Program-made: the position numbers and the translations under genes
DNA from: CAVXXD01 sp963765625
GTDB taxonomy: Bacteria > Actinomycetota > Geothermincolia > Geothermincolales > Geothermincolaceae
Direction: 5' to 3'
DNA length: 64,000 bases
NCBI GenBank assembly: GCA_963765625.1
Contig: CAVXXD010000012.1
Coordinates: 124,001-188,000, forward strand
In this document: positions 63,562 through 64,000 of the stretch, piece by piece
How positions within the stretch are numbered: position 1 is the stretch's first letter
Layout of the letters: each line of letters opens with the position of its first letter
Notes under the pieces: model-generated
The model's database searches: none
What the model saw: only the letters and a program-made list of their open reading frames with translations
Told to the model about the DNA's origin: nothing

Positions 63562-64000
63562 TCAATCCGCCGGTTTCAATTCGTATCGCAAGGTCTGCTC
63601 GTCGGCCCACTCCCACTCGATCTTTGGCACCACTCCCTCGCAGCACTCGTACAGGGCCGAGAGGAAGCCGGCCAGCAGGTGTTCATTGAAGGGGTTCTCG
63701 ATGGTCACTCTAAACTCTCCCCTCTTCGATGGAATGCTCCACCGGGTTGCCCTGGCCGCGCAAGGCCAGTGTCTCCAGCACCTGGTTGTACAGTTCATGC
63801 TTCGGGGGTTGCTCGATGCCGCGGTGACGTGACATGAACTCCTCCCAGATATGCCGGATGAACAGGGCGCGCTGGGTGTCCACCACGATAGGGGCGAAGG
63901 CCGGCCCCAGCTCCCGGGAGAGTTCCTCCAGTATGACCGAGCAGGTGTAGAAGTCGTTGAAGATCATCCGGACCCCTTTACGGATGTCCATGATGATCCC
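63562..64000 (-). CDS. Double zinc-knuckle/V4R-like protein, paralogue E (only 3' part in window, one frame break)
   Basis: Only the second half is present: MDIRKGVRMIFNDFYTCSVI, LEELSRELGPAFAPIVVDTQ, ALFIRHIWEEFMSRHRG, LYNQVLETLALRGQGNPVEH, then after an indel near 63716, EFRVTIENPFNEHLLAGFLS, ALYECCEGVVPKIEWEWADE and a stop at 63562. Nearly identical in pattern to paralogue D, so a recent tandem duplication. The gene runs off the right edge; it should start near 64.6 kb if the length is normal. Confidence 0.75.

Noticed and set aside
62452..63689. Extension of the metallophosphoesterase/ferredoxin frame to 63689
   Set aside because: After the indel near 62297 the frame is no longer the ferredoxin frame, and from 62452 it is antisense to paralogue D.
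1..64000. tRNA, rRNA, riboswitch, prophage or integrase
   Set aside because: All gaps between genes were read; none holds a cloverleaf, conserved riboswitch core or phage/integrase gene that I can recognise.

Overview
The window is a GC-rich piece of a bacterial chromosome. I infer a deep-branching, probably anaerobic, single-membrane bacterium, most likely Actinomycetota. The reasons are: a complete A/V-type ATPase operon, a tungsten-type aldehyde:ferredoxin oxidoreductase with its MoaD-like partner, a 2-hydroxyacyl-CoA dehydratase-type subunit, FixC/FixX-like electron carriers, a heliorhodopsin (a family known mainly from monoderms), and two secreted proteins built from a roughly 105-residue repeat of the type (D)WYLAEGST..GGMETWVLVQNPG that I associate with actinobacterial genomes. 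No rRNA, tRNA, CRISPR array, integrase or intact transposase was seen.

Layout. 1-4.6 kb: end of a DUF2254 membrane protein, a hairpin repeat, Rnk-like elongation-factor homologue, and an ABC exporter pair. 4.6-13.3 kb: nine-gene ATPase operon on the minus strand (order of transcription H-I-K-E-C-F-A-B-D); the K subunit keeps four of the five residues that bind Na+ in Enterococcus NtpK, the fifth being a conservative Leu-to-Ile change. 13.4-26.3 kb: SDR, AOR plus MoaD, flippase-like protein, SagB-type nitroreductase, serine hydrolase lipoprotein, M23 peptidase, a second SDR, small membrane proteins, HdeD-like protein, a MEDS-PAS-PAS sensor without output domain, and a minizincin. 26.4-34.8 kb: FKBP isomerase, thiolase, two paralogous FAD enzymes, LysR regulator, 2-hydroxyacyl-CoA dehydratase subunit, FixC-like flavoprotein and dicluster ferredoxin; this looks like an acyl-CoA redox island with a control region of three dyads at 31.8 kb. 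34.8-46 kb: a second hairpin repeat, two large repeat-rich surface proteins (one with a PcRGLX/YetA-like domain), CorA, PlsC, DUF1295. 46-64 kb: M28 membrane peptidase, two related YDP-domain membrane proteins, B12/radical SAM enzyme, alpha/beta hydrolase, FAD enzyme, ABC-2 transporter, heliorhodopsin divergent from a TMEM175-type channel, metallophosphoesterase-like protein, ferredoxin.

The most promising unknown is a family of five paralogous proteins (39.2, 50.9, 54.5, 62.4 and 63.6 kb). Each complete one has two tandem copies of a module made of a CxxC zinc knuckle followed by what looks like a V4R-like small-molecule-binding domain. They lie next to FAD enzymes, a radical SAM protein, ferredoxin and lipid enzymes.

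Quality warning. Many genes between 21.6 and 58.2 kb carry one to more than twenty single-base indels, while neighbouring stretches are clean. Correcting them restores ordinary conserved proteins, so most are probably consensus errors in poorly covered patches and not decayed genes. Coordinates below span the whole reconstructed gene.
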